Shown in pieces: positions 14,149 through 26,900 of a stretch of 64,000 nt of DNA. Numbering within the stretch: position 1 is the first letter of the stretch; each line of letters begins with the position of its first letter. The translations under genes were made by a program, and so were the position numbers. The notes under the pieces are model-generated. The model saw only the letters and a list, made by a program, of their open reading frames with translations. It was not told where the DNA came from and made no database searches. Source of the stretch: Neodontobutis hainanensis (Eukaryota > Chordata > Actinopteri > Gobiiformes > Odontobutidae); the NCBI GenBank assembly GCA_024349245.1, contig JALDNG010000450.1, forward strand, positions 78,343 to 142,342. Direction: 5' to 3'.

Positions 14149-15008
14149 GACTTGGCCAAACGTTCCCAACAGACCCTCACAGTACGTTTGGGTCTGCCAA
14201 GTCTGTCCAGCTTTCTCTCCTGCCATCGGATCCAACTCACCACCCGGTGGTGATCAGTTGACAGCTCCGCCCCTCTCTTCACTCGAGTGTCCAAGACATA
14301 CGGCCGGAGGTCAGATGAAACAACTACAAAGTCGATCATCGACCTCCGGCCTAGGGTGTCCTGGTGCCACGTGCACTGATGGACACCCTTATGCTTGAAC
14401 ATGGTGTTCGTTATGGACAAACTGTTGCTAGCACAGAAGTCCAATAACAGAACACCATTTGGGTTCAGATCAGGGGGGCCATTCCTCCCAATCACGCCCC
14501 TCCAGGTGTCACTGTCGCTACCCACGTGAGCGTTGAAGTCCCCCAGTAGAACGATGGAGTCCCCGGTTGGAGCACTTTCCAGCACCCCTCCCAGAGACTC
14601 CAAGAAGGCCGGGTACTCTGCACTGCCATTTGGCCCGTAAGCACAAACAACAGTGAGAGACCTATCCCCGACCCAAAGGCTCCGGGAAGCGACCCTCTCA
14701 TTCACCGGGGTGAACTCCAACACATGGCGGCTGAGCCGGGGGGCAATGAGCAAACCCACACCGGCCCGCCGCCTCTCACCGCAGGCAACTCCAGAGTAGT
14801 GGAGAGTCCAGCCTTTCTCGAGGATTTGGGTTCCAGAGCCCAAGCTGTGCGTGGAGGTGAGCCCGACTATCTCTAGTCGGTATCTCTCAACCTCCCGCAC
14901 AAGCTCAGGCTCCTTACCCGCCAGCGAGGTGACATTCCATGTCCCTAGAGCCAGATTCTGTGTCCGGGGATGGGGTCGTCTAGGCTCCCGCCTTCGACTG
15001 CCACCCAA
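14149..15008 (-). pseudogene. Rex3 endonuclease domain, separated from its reverse transcriptase
   Basis: An uninterrupted minus-strand frame encodes the AP-type endonuclease with LGTWNVTSL, VVCAYGPNG, LLGDFNAHVG and STDHHRVVSW, all expected catalytic motifs. The frame then runs into the ERV-A LTR at 14143. The rest of the protein lies 13 kb away beyond the insertion. It is cut rather than mutated: the endonuclease part is in better shape than the frames of copy 2. An intact linker and reverse transcriptase cannot be judged, because the element leaves the window at base 1. Confidence 0.85.
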
Positions 15009-15240
15009 TCAACATTGCACCGGCCCCTTACGGTTCCTCCTGCAGGTGGTGGGCCCACGGGAGGTCGGTCCCCGGCCGGGCCCCGTGGGGAAAGACCCGG
15101 CCACCAGGCGCTCGCATACGAGCCCCAACCCCGGGCCTGGCTCCAGGGTGGGGCCCCGGTTGCGCCATACCGGGCAACGTAACGGTCCTTGGTTTTAAAA
15201 TGTCCATAAAGGGTTCTGAAGATACAGTATTGGTTTACAT
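14149..15240 (-). mobile_element. Rex3-type LINE copy 1, 5' and endonuclease half
   Basis: Upstream half of the LINE whose other half is at 1-855. It holds a GC-rich 5' leader (about 15010-15240) absent from copy 2 and the endonuclease frame at 14149-15008. The leader ends in DNA I cannot follow further, so the 5' boundary near 15240 is approximate. Confidence 0.85.
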
Positions 15241-17149
15241 ATTGCAATTGTGTCTTCATTTGATTTATGCTCTGTGTGAATGTTAAGCACTTTCATATTT
15301 GGCAAAGGTAGTTCAGAGAGGAGGGGCTCTTGTGAGACTGTTCAAACATCTGGAAAGGTTGAATTCATCATAATGTCACAGTGTGTTCTTCTTTCCTGAC
15401 AATGAGCATCTGTCAAATGCAGCAGGTTGAGACTTGTACAGTTTGTGGGAGATGCAAGTAACGCTGAAGGTCTCTAGAAAGTTCAGCTGTACTCTGTAAC
15501 TGTAGAGTAGACTGGACATGATCTGAAATGAGAAGGTGAAAACATACTTTTATTAGGTTTAGGCCACAATACAACAGAGTTGTTGGAGTCACAGTGAAAC
15601 TGACTGAAGAAAAGACTTGTTAGTTACAGGATATGTTGTACATTTAATTTAATTACACAGTCTAGTCTAAACCACTTTCTATTTTTAGATCTATTTTTTC
15701 TTCACCTTGTAAGCTTTACCTGTTCAGTTTAGAAGAAAATAAACGTAACGTTGTAATTGTTAAGACTACGGCCAGGAGCGCAACTACCCAGTGCTAGAGG
15801 GGTATCCAAAAACAATTTTGGTGCGACGTGAGCCGGACATCATTATGTATGGGCTGTAAATAATAAATGTTTATTTTAAAGTATAGTAGCAACTGTAGGC
15901 CTACCATAATTAGGCCTATACAGTATTATTAACAAGTTTAACAAATAAAAAAAACTGTCTCAAATTGACAAGTATTAATGTTATAATCAGATTCCAAAAA
16001 TGAAACGAAAAGAAGGACAAGAATCAGTTTTTATGACAATTCCAGGGAGGAGCCAGTTCTCAGCCAATGACTGTAGAAGGGCTGGACATAAGGAGTGTAA
16101 GGTCACCCATAGCGTTACGAACCTCGAAAGTGAAGCCCTTTTAGTCGCCATTTTTAACCGTTATGGTGGTCGCCATGTTGATTTTATGGAGCCAGAAGTC
16201 CTAATTTGGGCATATGAGCTAGGTTTAAGTGCGCGTTAGCATGGTTACCAGCGAGCCAATCAGAACTGGGCTTGTTGAAAGTCCTGCAGATAACGGCAAA
16301 ACCATTGACGGTAGAAGGCGCTGACTTCTACAGTCACTGGGCAAAGCCAAGCTCATCCAGTCTTTGCTGCATTTTTGACTGCTGGCTAACGTGAGGTAAA
16401 TGTTATATTTATTTGTAATTCAAATTTTAATTTCACTCATAAATACCTATATTGACAACTACCTATAGACTTGATTTTAATCAACATTTCGTATTTAAAG
16501 TGTTTTTTTTTTAAGGTATTAAAAATATTTTTTTATTGCTAAATCTCGTTTTAATAACTAATGGCATTAGTTATTAAAACTTATTGGCTTTCTTATATTT
16601 ATTTTTTTACCCAAATTATGTCTAGAATAATATATGGGTAAAACAAAGTGTATTATTAGGTAAGTATTATCTAATTTAATGATTAAATATCCCTTTCAGG
16701 TCACTATTATTTACCCCTTCTACGGTTATTGGCTACGACAGAGACCTGAGCTAAAACATCTCTGCTCCTTCTCTGAGCCCTCTGCTGCTGCTCTACTTCA
16801 GATGGATTTCACTTTTACACCAACATCTACGTTTTTTAAATATTCTCCTGCTTTACTAAGCACCATGTTTGTTATCTTTGTTCTAAAATACATCTACAGC
16901 TAGCAATAGTACTAAACTGTTTATCATTAGATATAGCCTCGTAATTATAAACTGTATGTTGTAAAAATATATAAAGTTGATAATTTAGAATTATAGTTTC
17001 TGTTTGATATATATCTTAGCATCTGTGGTTAATGATAGTTTTCTTAAAATAGACACATTGCATACCTTTTTTAAGAAACTGGTTATTTAGAAATTGTAAA
17101 CAAAGATGCTGTATTTTTAAGATGGAGTAAATATGTGTTAAATAATAAT
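15241..17149. other. Unassigned AT-rich DNA
   Basis: No repeat boundary, RNA gene or coding frame could be supported. A 79-codon frame at 16000-16239 has no motif, no homologous copy in the window and no codon bias that I can detect. The piece 16250-16400 (many ATTs and short palindromes) could be an old element but has no clear ends. Confidence 0.5.
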
Positions 17150-17524
17150 AATATAATAATAAGCTTTATTTTATATAGCACCTTTAAATAGGAATCTCAA
17201 AGCACTTTACATACACTTGCATAAATATAAAATTAAAAGATACCCAAAACAATAAAATCAATTAGAAAGCAAAAGTAAAACAAGCAAGAATAATAAAAAG
17301 AGTCACATAAAAGCTATCCTAAAATAGTACGTTTTAAGTAAAGATTTAAAAATACTAAAAGATTCTGCATTCCTAATCTCAGAGGGCAGGGAATTCCACA
17401 ATTTAGGAGCCAAGGAGGAAAAAGCTCGATCACCCATACTTTTTAACCGTGTTTTTTGGACATTTAAGAGACCAGCTTCAGAGGAAAAAAAACAGTTTTG
17501 ATTGTTGTTTTTCAGTGTCCTCAC
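17150..17524 (-). mobile_element. 3' end of an L2-type LINE with reverse-transcriptase C-terminus
   Basis: The minus strand encodes a 73-codon end containing RLKSMGDRAFSSLAPKLWNS and ending ...LLKTYYFRIAFM. This is the conserved C-terminus of L2/CR1-type LINE polyproteins in fish. The short 3' untranslated tail holds AGCACTTTACATAC-type words and a TAATAA-rich end at 17150, and the same tail is inserted in ERV-A at 2868. The element is strongly 5'-truncated, as is usual for LINE copies. Confidence 0.82.
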
Positions 17525-17974
17525 CTGAGCAGCTGCAGGTCAAAGACCTCAGGAGCAACCTGAAAGTTCAAGAAACCCTTCCATCTTTGCAGCACTACTT
17601 TATCATTTTATTTAAAAAGAGACAAAACAATGTGTTTTATGATTTCTGATTCTTTTCCACAATAACTTCTATTGCTTATGGCATTCTAAAATAACACTAT
17701 AGTGATAAATTATTTAAAGTTGTCTGTTTGCTTTCATCTACTTTCATGTTATTTAAGTTTCTTTAAAAAATAAAAAGCCTTTTTACAAGTTAACTCTGTG
17801 CACTTAAAAGTGTATCTTAAACTGTTTATATATGCTTTCAAACCTAGAAACACATAAACGAACGGAGATTCTATTTTGTTTAAGTTTATTTTAAAGAAGC
17901 TGAAGTTGTAGATGGACCAGGATGTGATGTAGGATGAAGCTGAGGAAGACGAGGCTGGGCTATGTCAACTGTCC
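17525..17974. other. Unassigned DNA
   Basis: AT-rich, with no coding frame or repeat that I can support; it may include decayed upstream LINE sequence. Confidence 0.4.
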
Positions 17975-18050
17975 CGGAACAGAGCAGCAGACTAACCGCC
18001 TACCTTCCGGTTGAGGGACAATCGCTCTACCTACTGAGCTACTGCCGCCC
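17975..18050 (-). repeat. tRNA-like head of a SINE
   Basis: On the minus strand the segment reads GGCGGCAGTAGCTCAGTAGG, then AGAGCGATTGTCCC. This is the D-arm and A-box of a tRNA-derived SINE head, followed by an ACCGGAAGGTAGGCGG stretch. The B-box (GGTTAGTCTG) is degenerate, so it is not a functional tRNA. Similar heads are common in fish genomes. Confidence 0.55.
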
Positions 18051-18196
18051 TGGACTGGACCTGACTGGACTGGACTAGACTGGACTGGACTGGACTAAAC
18101 TGGATTAGACTGGACTGGACCTGACTGCACTAGACTGGACTGGACTGGACAGTACTGGACCTGACTACACTGGACTGGACTGGACTTGACTGGACT
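18051..18196. repeat. TGGAC pentanucleotide minisatellite
   Basis: About 29 imperfect copies of TGGAC with CTGAC, TAGAC and TAAAC variants, directly after the SINE head. It may have grown from the SINE's own tail. Confidence 0.9.
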
Positions 18197-18770
18197 GGGC
18201 CGACAGAAGCAGACAGGTAACTGTAGAGGAGCTCTGCAGAAACAGAACAAAGTAAAAGCGTATGACTAAAACAAGTCTTGGTGTTGGGCCCTCCTCTGAA
18301 CATGAGATGTTCTGTTAATCACAGAAAAAAAAACATATCTTAGTTTTTATTCACCAGCTCACTGTGTTACTGTGTAAGAACTGTTTTTCAGAAAATAGTG
18401 GACTTTGATTTGAACTTACATTTGTCTAAATATAATACTTAAGTTAATGTGAACTGTACTGGGTCAGAGGTCATGTCTGTCATGTTTAAAACCTGACAAA
18501 CATTTACCTGTGACTGTTGTCATGATTTACAGATAAATGTACAAATATAAAACTAACACATGCACTTTAGCTTCAGTAATGTTTAAGAGATGTATGACTG
18601 AGTAAAGACAGTGTTTAAGAGTAAAAAGTCTCAGAGGTTAGTGGGCACTGCAGGTGTAATGTTTAATGTAATGTGTCGTTTAATGTAACACCCACCTTTG
18701 TCTGAATATCCTCTTCAAAGTGCTCACACCACAAGAGCCTTTCTTCTGATCAGCCTCAGCATCACTTTTA
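18197..18770. other. Unassigned flank of IS3EU-1
   Basis: No gene recognised. The final six bases (18765-18770, CTTTTA) are the left target-site duplication of IS3EU-1. Confidence 0.6.
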
Positions 18771-18860
18771 TACGGAAGCCCTGAACGGCCATGGATAATA
18801 TTTATTTTTCTGTATTGTTATGTCGTGATCACGAGATAATTAACTCGTGATCTCGAGATA
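18771..18860 (+). repeat. IS3EU-1 left terminal inverted repeat
   Basis: Pairs with 28850-28938 with only a few mismatches. Its inner part is made of palindromes such as CTCGTGATCACGAG and CTCGAG. Being directly upstream of the HECT gene, it probably also serves as that gene's promoter region (inference). Confidence 0.9.
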
Positions 18861-19061
18861 ACAACTTTTGTTATCTCTTATCACTTTTGTTATATAACAA
18901 GAGTTGTTTTCTCGTGATCACGACTTAATGTTCTCGCGATAACAAAATGAGAAAAGTCCGCGCCTTCTGTTACTGGTGCTGCTCGTGGCGTAGGCTAGGC
19001 TACGTAGTATGCGAATGTGTCTTTTAATTTTCATACATTTCAATTGCTCGCAGCAGTAGAG

Positions 19062-19812
19062 ATGGATTTTATATCTGCATTGAGAGAGAGGGGTGTCCCA
19101 GAGGAGAACCTGACAAAAATGGAGGAAGATAAGGTATGTCAATTGCTAGATTAACATAATATTTTATTGTTCTTGTTTTATGGTTATTGTTCATCATGCT
19201 GAAAGCAAATAAGTCCTATAGCAGACGAACACACAACGCATCCAGTAATGTCGAATTTGCAAATCAATTTCTTTTAAGTGATTAGGTGATATTTATTGAT
19301 ATAACCTAACGCTTTATATAGAATGGGCCTACGTGTTGTTTTAGAGTAGCTTTAAATCAATACACAGAAAAAACATGATTCAAAGGTGCAAAAATAATTA
19401 TATTCAAAATTATATAATTTAAAAATTATATACCAGCCGTTTTAAAAAAGCTATACAATTTTTCGACCGCTAGATGTCGCATCGGCCACACTAAGCATGC
19501 TAAGGATAAGGATGTCCTTAACTACACTGTAATCTTTACATTGCAAATAGTTGTTTGCCTGTTGGATATGGGAAAATCCTACAAATTGCACCTGTAAAGA
19601 ATGGTAGAACTGGTCCTGTCTGTAATATTCTGAGCATCCTAAAGCACACACTTAAATCACTGACTTGTGTAATTATTTGCTCATTTTATTATTATGTAAC
19701 ACACTCTGCATAACACATTGCCCAAAAAACTGTGAATGAAGTGTTTTTAACCCTGTAATAACAATATTAGATGATTTGTTTAACTGATTTAGATTATTTG
19801 TAGCCATTTTTG

Positions 19813-19854
<42 letters not shown>

Positions 19855-21932
19855 ACACACAAATATATATATACTTATTTTTGAAAAGTAAACACATACT
19901 AAAAGAACATTATGATGATGTGTTTCAGATTGATCCTGATGTTGCCAGACTTCTAAATGAAGAGGAACTGTCAAAGTATATACCTCGATATGGCGACAGG
20001 GTCTTTGCAAAGAACTGGATGTCGGTAAATGCAGAGGAACATGGGAATGAAGACAGAAAACAGAAATTGATTAACCGATTGAGAGATAAAATGAAACTAC
20101 CAGCTATTCAAAATCAGAAAAAAAAATATGGATTTGGAAATAAAAATGCTGAAAGCAAGACAAGGAAAGTTGAACTTGGCTGGATGAACTACCATAACGG
20201 CAGCTACAAACAAGTTAGAAGACTCAAAGGAGGTGGAACACGAGAAGTCGTTGTTAAAAAAGAAGACACCGTGCCAAAGGTTCTAGATATCGGGAGAAAA
20301 CTTTTTTTCCCGGGTGGTGAATCAACTAAAGGCAATGCTGATGATTTCAACTTTATGCTCTGTGTCACTGGCTCTGAAGAACCACTCAAAGAAGTTCAGA
20401 CAATTGGTGACTTGTACGAGTCAACACATTACAAAGTCCTTAGACTGTATGTGTGCACAAGACTGAGAGGTCAGGATTCTGATCAGATTGATGAAACTGA
20501 AAGGAATCTGACTCTAAAGAGACCCAGGCATAATTCCACTCCAGACATAAGTCCATGTACTTCAGAATGTCACAATCAGAACAGAAGTGAAACTTTGCAC
20601 TCCCCACCTTCTATGCCTGTAAGTTTGAAAGATGATGTACTACAATCTTCTGATGATGAAGTGGTGTTTCTGAGTAATGGTTTGAACACATCCTTTGACA
20701 TGGTCTCTGACACACTTGTTTACTCACCTTTACATGTTGATTGTGTGGAAACAGAAACATTTTTTGAAACAATACTGGAAACCGTTCCATCCAAGTCAGA
20801 TTCAGTCTTCATTCCAGGTAGCACATTTTGTGAATTTACAAATGCTGAAGAAACTGTGCCAGACGATCCACCTCAGGCAACTGACACTCAGGAGCCAATA
20901 AACAATGACTTGTTTTTTGAAAATCCAAGGCATGTGACTGAAAGTGAAACAGTTATAATTCGCAAAGTTCACTGTGTAAATGATATGATTCAAGCTTTTT
21001 CAGACAAAAACATTTTGCATGCCAATGTGACATTTAAACGTGTACTTGAAAATGGTGAGGAGGAAGCTGGAATCGGTGATGGAGTGTTCCGGGACTGTAT
21101 TACTGAATTCTGGGACACATTCTTTGCAACAAGAACATGTGGAACAACTTACAAGATACCTACTCTGCATCACACTTACCAAAAAAGCGAGTGGGAAGCT
21201 GTTGCATGTATTTTTGCCATTGGGTGGCTGCGCTTTGGTTACTTGCCAATTCAGCTGGCACCTCCTTTTCTAAAAGAAGCACTGTCCCTTCCTTCACCAG
21301 AAACCAGTCTAATGGAGGCATTTTTCAATTACATTAGTCCAACAGAGAAGGATGTTTTAAGTGAAGCGCTCCAAGACTTCCAAAGTGCTGAAATGGATGA
21401 AGTCCTCAGTGTCCTCAGCAGTCACAACTGCACAGTGCTTCCTAATAAAAACAATCTCCAGAAAATACTGGAAGAAATTGCACATAAAGAGATGGTGCAA
21501 CAACCAGCCTACATAATTAAGTGCTGGAAACCCATTCTGCAATCTATTGGGGAAACCATGACTGCAGAAAGTCTGGACAAGATAACTGAAAATCTCCAAC
21601 CAAAGGCAAGACATGTGTCAAAATCCATTAGCTTCCCACAATCAATGTCCCCATCTGAAACAATTGTATCAAATCATCTCTTGCGTTTCATTAGGGAGAG
21701 AGACCAGAAGGAGCTTGGTCTTTTTCTCAGATACTGCACAGGGTCTGATTTATTTCTCTCCAAGACAATTCAAGTAACATTTAAAGACATGAGTGAGTTT
21801 TCAAGAAGGCCCATTGCCCACACTTGTACACAGCACCTGGAACTTGCAAGCGACTACAGCACCTATGCAGAATTTAGGGCAGAGTTTTGCTCTGTGCTAA
21901 ACAGTGGAGTGTGGGTAATGGATATGTCATAG
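19062..21932 (+). CDS. HECT-type E3 ubiquitin ligase of IS3EU-1 (spliced, intact)
   Basis: Splice model: exon 1 at 19062-19133 (ATG, 24 codons, GTATGT donor) joins in phase 0 to exon 2 at 19929-21932 after a TGTTTCAG acceptor. The product is 691 residues. Residues 1-60 form a SAM-like or EF-like helical region (LRERGVPEENLTKM...). Around 145-190 is a compact domain containing FNFMLCVTG and LRLYVC. The middle (about 205-350) is acidic and disordered, with DDEVVFL at 266-272, which looks like a SUMO-interaction motif. The C-terminal 310 residues are HECT-like: the N-lobe has GIGDGVFRDC, and the C-lobe ends with a block where Cys657 in IAHTCTQHLEL occupies the catalytic thioester position. Such proteins transfer ubiquitin to substrates. 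The target is unknown; the transposase or host silencing factors are guesses. No frameshift or stop was found. Confidence 0.82.
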
Positions 21933-22612
21933 ACATATAAAGGTTAAAGTTGAAGTGCCTGCACCAAGTGATAAAGATGTCTGTAAGTTAGCTTAAATTG
22001 TCATTACAAACTGAAAGTAATGTTAAATGTTTAAAAGTTATGTTGTTCATGAAATTGAAAGAAGTTATTTTAAAAACTATTGTGAATGCAATAATGTGAT
22101 ATTTCAAATGGAACACTAATTCTAATAGAAATTTAGCTAGTTTGAATGGGACAGTTTTATGTTGTCCTATCAGGTGTTGAAACAGTACAGTTATCCAGTT
22201 CGTGAAGTTAAAATGGGAGTAATTAAAAAAAAACTCCTGTGAATAGAATAGGGTTGTATACTGGTTTTTCAATTTTACTCTATTTCTATCACAGTGTGAT
22301 TTGAATGGGATAGTTTTATGTTTTCCATTTTATATTGGGTGTGAATTTTTTTTACAGTGTGATAGTTTTATGTTTTCCAATCAAGCATTTGTTTCTTGAT
22401 TACACATTTTTCCATTTATACATCCAAAATTTGATATACATAATCTGTTGTTGAAGCTGCACAAATGCACTTGAATAGTTTTATTTTCATCAACTGATTC
22501 ATTCATTTCTGTATACAGTTGTATGGCTCTTTCAATTGCTTTTGTATTAAAAACAAAGTTATTTGACTCTATTCATTTAATGTACTCTGCTTCTGTTTCC
22601 ATTAGGTGACAA

Positions 22613-22618
22613 AATAAA
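22613..22618 (+). terminator. Probable polyadenylation signal of the HECT gene
   Basis: AATAAA about 680 bases after the HECT stop codon and about 135 bases before the end of the convergent transposase gene. It is the natural candidate, although the 3' untranslated region is AT-rich and other sites are possible. Confidence 0.45.
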
Positions 22619-23935
22619 ACTGTAAATTAGAAACTAGTTAGTTATGAAACTAAAACGAATACAAATATTACCTGCAACCCAGAAAAAAAATGACATTTTA
22701 TATTTTCACATACAAAAATGCCTTCTACAAGTATGGCATATTTATGTGACATCTATAAACCTAAAAGTTCTCTAACCAGCGGTCGAATGTTTTTGTAGAG
22801 TCTCAATGCCTCTGTGGCTGCTGCACTTGGCTGTAGATTGTTCTCCTCCATAACAAGAATGCAGAGTTCATAGAAGTCACGATCACAGGGTATGTCTGAT
22901 TTCCACAGGCAGACATTTTCATGGATAATCACATCCAGTATTTCGGCATCTACAGGATTCAAGTAGTCTTTTGACTGATAAAGTTCTGGTAAGTTGTACA
23001 TGAGGAAGGGTTTCCCATGTTGTAAGTCACAACCGTTGCTACGCCGGATCCGATGGTTATTCCACATGTTTACAACACTGTCCAGTTCATCCTAAAAATA
23101 AAGCATATTAGGAATAAATAGAAAGAGTATAATGACTTATAATGTGGCAAAAGAGTTATTTTTCAGATAAATGCTGTACTTTTGAACATTATTTTCATTA
23201 AATTAAACTAAAAAAAACTATTTTCAACACTGATAATAATCATAAATGTTTGTTGATCATCAAATCCTCATATGAGAATGATTTCTTCCGCTTTGATCAC
23301 AAGAATAAAATAATTTTAAATATATTAAAAATAGAAAAAAGTAATTTTACATTTTAAAGATATTTCACAATAATATTGTTTTTACTGTATTTTGGATCAA
23401 ATAAATGAAGCCTTGGTGAGCAGAAGATACTTCTTACAAAAACATTTAAAAAATATTCCCGTTCTCAAAGTTTTGACCCGTAGTTAATTAGCACAAAACC
23501 TGCTTCTCATCTCCATCTCCACCACCTTATCCTTCCTCCCTGACCTGCATATTCCCCTTCTCAAAGCTGAGCTTTCAGGTTTTGCAAACTGATTGTTTCT
23601 GTCTTTTAACTTTTATCGTAACAAAGCGCTGGAATTCAAATTTTGCCAGAAATGCAGAAATACGATACTTTTGTTTTGTTTCTCTGGTCAATTATACATT
23701 TACAAATTATATTACATTAGGCTACTACTGGTACTGTTACTACTAATAAAATCGATCTCTGGAGGTCCCAAATGTGCGTGGGCCCTTAGAATCGTGCACT
23801 GTCTGTATACAGTAGGCTACATTGTGCCCTATTTTAACGGACTTTTTTTTCAGTGTATGCACTGGATAAATGAAAATTATTAAGATAAATTAATAGCAGA
23901 CTAAACATGTTACCTGGATTAATGAGAGAAAACAC

Positions 23936-26900
23936 AGGGTTCCCACTCTAAACCAAATGTCAAATTCCCTGACTTTTCCCTGACTTTCACTGACTAAAAA
24001 GATGAATTTCCATGACCTATAATGAACGGCAAAATAGGCCGCTGAGCATCGAGCAGACAAAAAACAGCCACAGACAGTGTTTTAAATCCAACCAATTTCA
24101 AACTTTATTTACTTGTCTTGCTCACAGATGTGTTTAGTATAATTCTAAGTTAAACACACAAACATAACTTTTTTTTTTTTACACGTTAAATGCATTGATA
24201 TTTTTCTGTACAATTTCTACAGAAATACATTTATGGTTTCTACTCTCAAGTTAAATGCTCTGAAGGATTTTCTGTTTGTCATCGAGTTCATCATTCAGTC
24301 TTTTTATTTCTTCATATTTAGTTTTTGCAGACTGTCTTAGACTGTTTGACTGAGCAATGAATCTAAGATTGCCTTCACTTTCTGCCTTTAATGCAAGGCC
24401 ATCAGCAGATTGCTCCATGGCTGAGGCATCCTTCTGGAGGCGTGCTCTCTTTTTCTTCAGCTCATCAATCTCATCAGAGAGAGTTTTCCTTTTCATGATT
24501 AGTTTTTCTGCTCCTTTAAGTTTTTTCTGTTCCTCAAGATGAAAGATGTATCGCTGTCTTGCTGAGGACGCAGACTGAAGTAAGGCCTTATTTACCACAA
24601 AGTTATCAATTCCCCCCACTGACCTCAAATGATCACACACAAGACGCTGTGCACTGTAAGTGCTTTCCTTCATGTTTTCAACCTCGATTTGTCTATTGAC
24701 CGAAAAACCTCGCTCCACTGTTGCATTTCCATGCGAGAGCATTAGGAGGAGTGCCACAACATTCCACAGTTTTTCATACACTTTTTCTCCTGCCATTGTT
24801 TCATAGAGTAGTGTATCTACCCCACTTGTGACAGGATTGAAGTCAGTGAAATCTGACATTCTCTTGGGCACAGTCTCATTGATGAACTTCCTGTACTGTT
24901 TGAGAATATCATCGCAATCATTTTCATCTACTCGTTTGGTCTCAGTGAGCAGTTTAAGGATGCTTTTCAACTTGTTGCTGCATGATGAATCTTTATTGCT
25001 TGCCATCCTCCTTGGATCTAGGCAATCCATGTTGCGCACAAGAGTGTACTTTAGTGGAGATTTTTCTTGTAATTTCCCTGCAAGAGTCATTAAGCACTTT
25101 CTGCAATCCATCCTGAACTCCAACTCTCTCTTCTCACTAATCTTCTGTGAAGGCACCAGTTCCTTCAGCATTTTGTCTGCAGAGAACCCCACATCAACTT
25201 TATTTGCATGAATGAGATTGGTTTTGTCTGTGACAACTATTGACATCAGTTTTGATACTGTGTTTGCATTAGCCATCACATCATGCTTGATAAAACGATC
25301 CATAACTGACCTGATAACATTAGAAAGATCAGCAGCCAGAAAAGGAATCATAGGTCTGTCTGTTTGATATAGATTCAAGAAAGGTGCAACCTCTTTTGAA
25401 AATGACAAGTGAAAGGCCAACTTTGCAGGCAACAGTGGGTCTCTGCAACCTTCTTTGACAGTAGTATATGATTTAGTTCCAGGGTAGTGGAATTTGCCTG
25501 CCTCTACCTCATTCACATATTTCTTCAAGTCTGTCAATATGTTGATCATTCTCTCTGTAACTGGGACATTCTCTACCCATCTTGTTTTACAGAATTTGAG
25601 TGGCATAAGAGGGGATATTTGTCCAACAGCTTTAGCATAATCCTCTCTTCGGGCAGGGGAATCTTTCAGTAGCCAATAAGCATTACTTAAGAACTGGTCT
25701 ACATTCCAATTTGAGGCATCCGCACCTTTTTTAAATTCCCCGTGCAAAATATGTAGGCCACAGCTACCCACATTTAGTAACACGGTATTGAAATCTCGTT
25801 CAAGTTCAGTTTGTATAAGGTCTTGGAATTTAAAATTGACATTAGGTCCATCCATTGAAAGCTGTACAAGACCTTTGTAATTCAAACCCTCTGTCGACTT
25901 GTGGAAGACCTCCACCATATCCTCTGCTGTGGCATGGCCCATGAATTCAGAAGTGAAGTATCGTGTAACTACAGCATTATTGTCCCAAAATCTTAAATGA
26001 ATGTCCATCTGCTTTGTTTGGGTCTTCCGATTCAAGCTTTCATCAAAAAGAAAAACATATCCATCCTTAAGAGACCTTATTCTGTCCATCAGAAGTGACT
26101 TGCAATATGGTGCTATGCCAAAAACAGTCAAATAAGATGATTTAGTCTCTCCACATTGAAAACTGCTGGCAATGTCACTATCCGGGAACATTCTTTTAAA
26201 CAAAGACCCTATAAAAGAAAAAAAAGTGCAACACTGTAATTTACCATATATGCCCCAAATATAAGCCTACTCATAATATGAATTTAAAACCACAACCCTA
26301 TGAATAAATTCAAATGTAATATTGAACCATTATAATCCTAATTGTATACTAGGTCTAAAGTTAGTGCGGCTTAATACACAGTATTATACTACACCACGAC
26401 TAGAATACCGCAAACTTAGCTGCCTTTTCACATGACAAACGATGTCTGATAGATCAGAAGTCAGAAGACCCTTTTATAATTCTTTTTTTTTTTTTTAGCT
26501 TACCTTGTCCTAACCTGACGTGACAAAGCTACAAGATGACAAAATCAATCATAATGATTCTGAGCTTGAATATCATTTTGTGAGACTTTGATTGCCACTT
26601 GCACTATGAGAGCAACAATGGATAATTTACCTCAGATTTTGAAAAGAAATTAAAGGAAACAAGAAGGTTCAAACTGAACTGAACTATCAGCTGCAAAATC
26701 CCAGAAATATCAAAACATTTCAAAAATAGAATCTTTTGTCATGTCGCGGCAGGTTAGGACAAATGATTAACATGTAAAAATGTATTTTATCGCGTGTTGT
26801 CACGTCGCATCTGTTTAGGACACGGTGCTAAATTCCCAAACTGAAACGAAGCTGGACTGGAAGTTAGATTGAATTGCCTCATTTAATTTCAAGGGCCTGT

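Noticed and set aside
16000..16239. 79-codon frame as a possible small gene
   Set aside because: No motif, no splice context, and no second copy to compare.
17975..18050. A functional tRNA gene
   Set aside because: The A-box is good but the B-box and acceptor pairing are degenerate, and it abuts a minisatellite, so a SINE remnant is more likely.
19881..19928. ATG at 19881 as the start of the HECT protein
   Set aside because: These 48 bases lie before a TGTTTCAG acceptor and are probably intron. The exon at 19062-19133 supplies an in-phase start with a GTATGT donor.
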